Shown here one piece after another: positions 62,817 through 64,000 of a stretch of DNA of 64,000 nt. The stretch covers positions 1 through 64,000 of the forward strand of contig JAGCBE010000347.1 of the NCBI GenBank assembly GCA_017652345.1. Direction: 5' to 3'. Position numbers and translations under genes: made by a program. Source of the stretch: Methanobrevibacter sp. GTDB taxonomy: Archaea > Methanobacteriota > Methanobacteria > Methanobacteriales > Methanobacteriaceae. The notes beneath the pieces are model-generated. The model saw only the letters and a program-made list of their open reading frames with translations, made no database searches and was not told where the DNA came from. Position 1 is the first letter of the stretch; each line of letters begins with the position of its first letter.

Positions 62817-63023
62817 ATGAAAGATAATAATAATTATACAACTGGTGGGATTGGATTTATTGATGTATTACAGATAGTTTTTATTGTTTTGAAATTATGT
62901 GGAGTTATTAAATGGAGTTGGTGGTTGGTTTTAATGCCATTGTGGATTGGTTTGGGAATAACAATTATTTTAATTACAATTCTTGCAATAAGTATATATC
63001 GTGATAATAAGAAATTTAAATAA
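62817..63023 (+). CDS. small membrane protein with two transmembrane segments
   Basis: A 68-residue protein with hydrophobic segments at about residues 16-30 and 34-59 and a basic C-terminus. TTGGIGFIDVLQIVFIVLKL with IKWSWWLVLMPLW is a pattern seen in small membrane proteins of many Firmicutes phages, function unknown. GGAG lies before the ATG. It is the last gene before the repeat-rich non-coding region. Confidence 0.75.
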   Translation: MKDNNNYTTGGIGFIDVLQIVFIVLKLCGVIKWSWWLVLMPLWIGLGITIILITILAISIYRDNKKFK

Positions 63024-63024
63024 T

Positions 63025-63076
63025 TTCGTAATTCGGTTTTGAGGTTTGTTTTCGTAATTCGGTTTTGAAGTTCATT
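63025..63076 (+). repeat. tandem 26-bp direct repeat
   Basis: Two adjacent 26-bp units (63025-63050 and 63051-63076) share TTCGTAATTCGGTTTTGA and differ at three later positions. They begin two bases after the stop of the membrane protein gene. Confidence 0.85.
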
Positions 63077-63312
63077 TTCTCTGGGAATGGACGTGCCAAA
63101 TACATTTTCACAAATCAAAATAAATTTTATCCCAAAACTACACCCCCCATCGTGTCAGGTCAAAAAATTTTAATAGTACGTTGCGGACCTTTGCACTTTT
63201 AGATGGAACGTCAATCAAAAAAGTACGGGTAGTATTTTTTAATAAAATAAAAACTATTTATTTTTTGACTTAAATAAAGTTTGTTTGATAATGAACAACA
63301 CAACAAAAGAAC

Positions 63313-63380
63313 AACTAAATAAAGTAAAGATAAAAAGTTTTGTATTAAAATAATATACAAAACTTTTTATTTATTTAGTT
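63313..63380. repeat. long imperfect palindrome
   Basis: AACTAAATAAA (63313-63323) pairs with TTTATTTAGTT (63370-63380), and TAAAAAGTTTTGTAT (63331-63345) pairs with 63355-63369. The result is 26 bp of stem with one seven-base bulge. It could be a strong terminator in either direction or a replication or recombination site. No gene lies within. Confidence 0.85.
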
Positions 63381-63419
63381 CAAAATATTTATACAAGAGT
63401 TGAAATGTACGTCAATGTG

Positions 63420-63490
63420 CTCGGCTCGTTGCCAAGCGCGACGAGCCGGGATTTAGTAAAGTAGTAGATGGCGCAATTTTTTTATTGCGT
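63420..63490 (+). other. two GC-rich hairpins before the repeat array
   Basis: CTCGGCTCGT (63420-63429) pairs with ACGAGCCGGG (63441-63450), with one G-U pair, a ten-bp stem unusually GC-rich for this genome. A second stem CGCAAT (63472-63477) with ATTGCG (63484-63489) has a T-loop. They lie immediately left of the GTTAG/CTAAC array. Confidence 0.6.
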
Positions 63491-63502
63491 TTGCGTAAAT
63501 CG

Positions 63503-63598
63503 GTTAGAGGCGTCTAACTCCTGTTAGTCGAGCTTAACCAGGGTTAGAGACGTTTAACTTTGGTTAGAGGAACTTAACCATGGTTAGACATGCCTAAC
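63503..63598. repeat. iteron-like array, block 1 (five 20-bp dyad units)
   Basis: GTTAG occurs at 63503, 63523, 63543, 63563 and 63583, and its inverse (C/T)TAAC at 63514, 63534, 63554, 63574 and 63594, each with an exact 20-bp period. Every unit is GTTAG-N6-(C/T)TAAC, with four bases to the next unit. Intervening bases vary, so selection acts on the half-sites, as for a dimeric DNA-binding protein. Confidence 0.9.
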
Positions 63599-63629
63599 CA
63601 CAAATTTTTTATTACTTCGGATGAAAATG

Positions 63630-63725
63630 GTTAAAGATGACTAACCTAGGTTAGATAGGACTAACTTGAGTTAGGTGTATTTAACTTTGGTTAGATAAGT
63701 TTAACTCAAATTAGATAAGACAAAC
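63630..63725. repeat. iteron-like array, block 2 (five 20-bp dyad units)
   Basis: After a 31-bp gap the same units resume with the same period: G/A-TTA-G/A at 63630, 63650, 63670, 63690 and 63710, and (C/T)TAAC at 63641, 63661, 63681, 63701, with a degenerate CAAAC at 63721. The last unit is weakest. The block is shifted by 47 bp against block 1, so helical phasing differs between them. Confidence 0.85.
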
Positions 63726-63760
63726 AAAAGAAAAGAATAAGAAAAAACAAAAATATTTTT

Positions 63761-63800
63761 AATAACATAAATTTAATATAAATAACAGAAATTTAATATA
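63761..63800 (+). repeat. AT-rich 20-bp tandem repeat
   Basis: Two units of AATAACAnAAATTTAATATA (63761-63780 and 63781-63800) differ at a single base. They lie between the dyad arrays and the promoter and could unwind easily. Confidence 0.85.
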
Positions 63801-63808
63801 AAAAAGTA

Positions 63809-63837
63809 TTGACAAAATAGTTTAATATTGATATAAT
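63809..63837 (+). promoter_or_regulatory. consensus promoter after the repeat array
   Basis: TTGACA at 63809-63814 and TATAAT at 63832-63837, 17 bp apart, with extended -10 TGATATAAT. The repeat array lies directly upstream and may regulate it. Confidence 0.9.
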
Positions 63838-63886
63838 TAAGTCAAGAAAAAGGAAAACAAGCAACCGGAAAGAGAGGATAAAAACT

Positions 63887-64000
63887 ATGAAATATACAGT
63901 AATCACTTATGAAGCAACTAGAACAGGTAGAGGTAGAGAGCTTGAAAGATATGAAACAGATGATATCCAAAGAGCAGTAAAAACAAAAATCTACAATACT
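63887..64000 (+). CDS. start of an unrecognised gene (cut by window end)
   Basis: The first 38 codons of an open frame beginning MKYTVITYEATRTGRG, behind AGAGAGG and the promoter at 63809-63837. The visible part is a strand followed by a basic and a charged helix region. Too short to assign. Being the first gene downstream of the dyad array, it could encode the array-binding protein. Confidence 0.6.
   Translation, partial: MKYTVITYEATRTGRGRELERYETDDIQRAVKTKIYNT

Noticed and set aside
63291..63353. A 20-codon frame starting at ATG 63291.
   Set aside because: It has no ribosome binding site and its 3' half forms the long palindrome.
63503..63725. CRISPR array.
   Set aside because: The period is 20 bp with only five-base half-sites conserved and no constant repeat of usual length or unique 30-bp spacers, and there are no cas genes.
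1..64000. Temperate lifestyle genes (integrase, excisionase, repressor of CI type).
   Set aside because: The two winged-helix proteins lack a divergent repressor/Cro layout, and no recombinase signature occurs in the window.

Overview
The window is a continuous piece of a large, AT-rich (roughly 30% GC by eye), apparently lytic tailed phage of an anaerobic, low-GC Gram-positive host, probably a gut Firmicute. The anaerobic host is suggested by an oxygen-sensitive class III ribonucleotide reductase with its activase. The Gram-positive host is suggested by strong AGGAGG-type ribosome binding sites and by promoters with TTGACA, a 17-bp spacer and TGnTATAAT. There is a tail tube and a very long tape measure but no sheath, so the particle is probably a long-tailed siphovirus. 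I see no integrase, no convincing lytic repressor/integration module, no recognisable endolysin and no CRISPR array. Both ends are cut inside genes, so the genome is longer than 64 kb.

Region 1 (1-24819, + strand) is replication, recombination and nucleotide metabolism: NAD-dependent DNA ligase (3' end), two small winged-helix proteins, a membrane-anchored GIY-YIG nuclease, a ClpP-like protease, a ThyX-like protein, a candidate ssDNA-binding protein with a Sak4-type ATPase, DnaB-like helicase, DnaG-like primase, RecJ, a structured non-coding RNA, a RecD/Dda-type helicase, a family C DNA polymerase, a dNMP kinase, a glutaredoxin, NrdD, an NrdG-like activase, dUTPase, a family 2 glycosyltransferase and a RuvC-like resolvase. 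The phage can therefore assemble most of its own replisome and make dNTPs without oxygen. A short bidirectional terminator near 24826-24860 separates this arm from the next.

Region 2 (24850-62111, - strand, read from right to left) is the virion module. In transcription order it holds two zinc-binding proteins, large terminase, a Vsr-like nuclease, portal, a fused protease-scaffold, a probable decoration protein, major capsid, neck proteins, tail tube, a protein with a possible PD-(D/E)XK core, tail assembly chaperone, a 2866-residue tape measure, a 2291-residue tail fibre/baseplate protein and two further baseplate proteins. Internal hairpins follow the capsid, tube, chaperone and tape measure genes. 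A second promoter and a 190-nt pseudoknotted leader stand in front of the chaperone.

Region 3 (62128-64000, + strand) starts at a promoter back-to-back with the virion promoter. It holds a macrodomain gene, a small membrane protein, and an 860-bp non-coding region. That region contains tandem repeats, a long palindrome and two blocks of five 20-bp dyad repeats with strictly regular spacing, followed by a promoter and a new gene cut by the window edge. This array, the structured RNA at 12534-12720 and the chaperone leader are the three elements I consider most likely to be undescribed.
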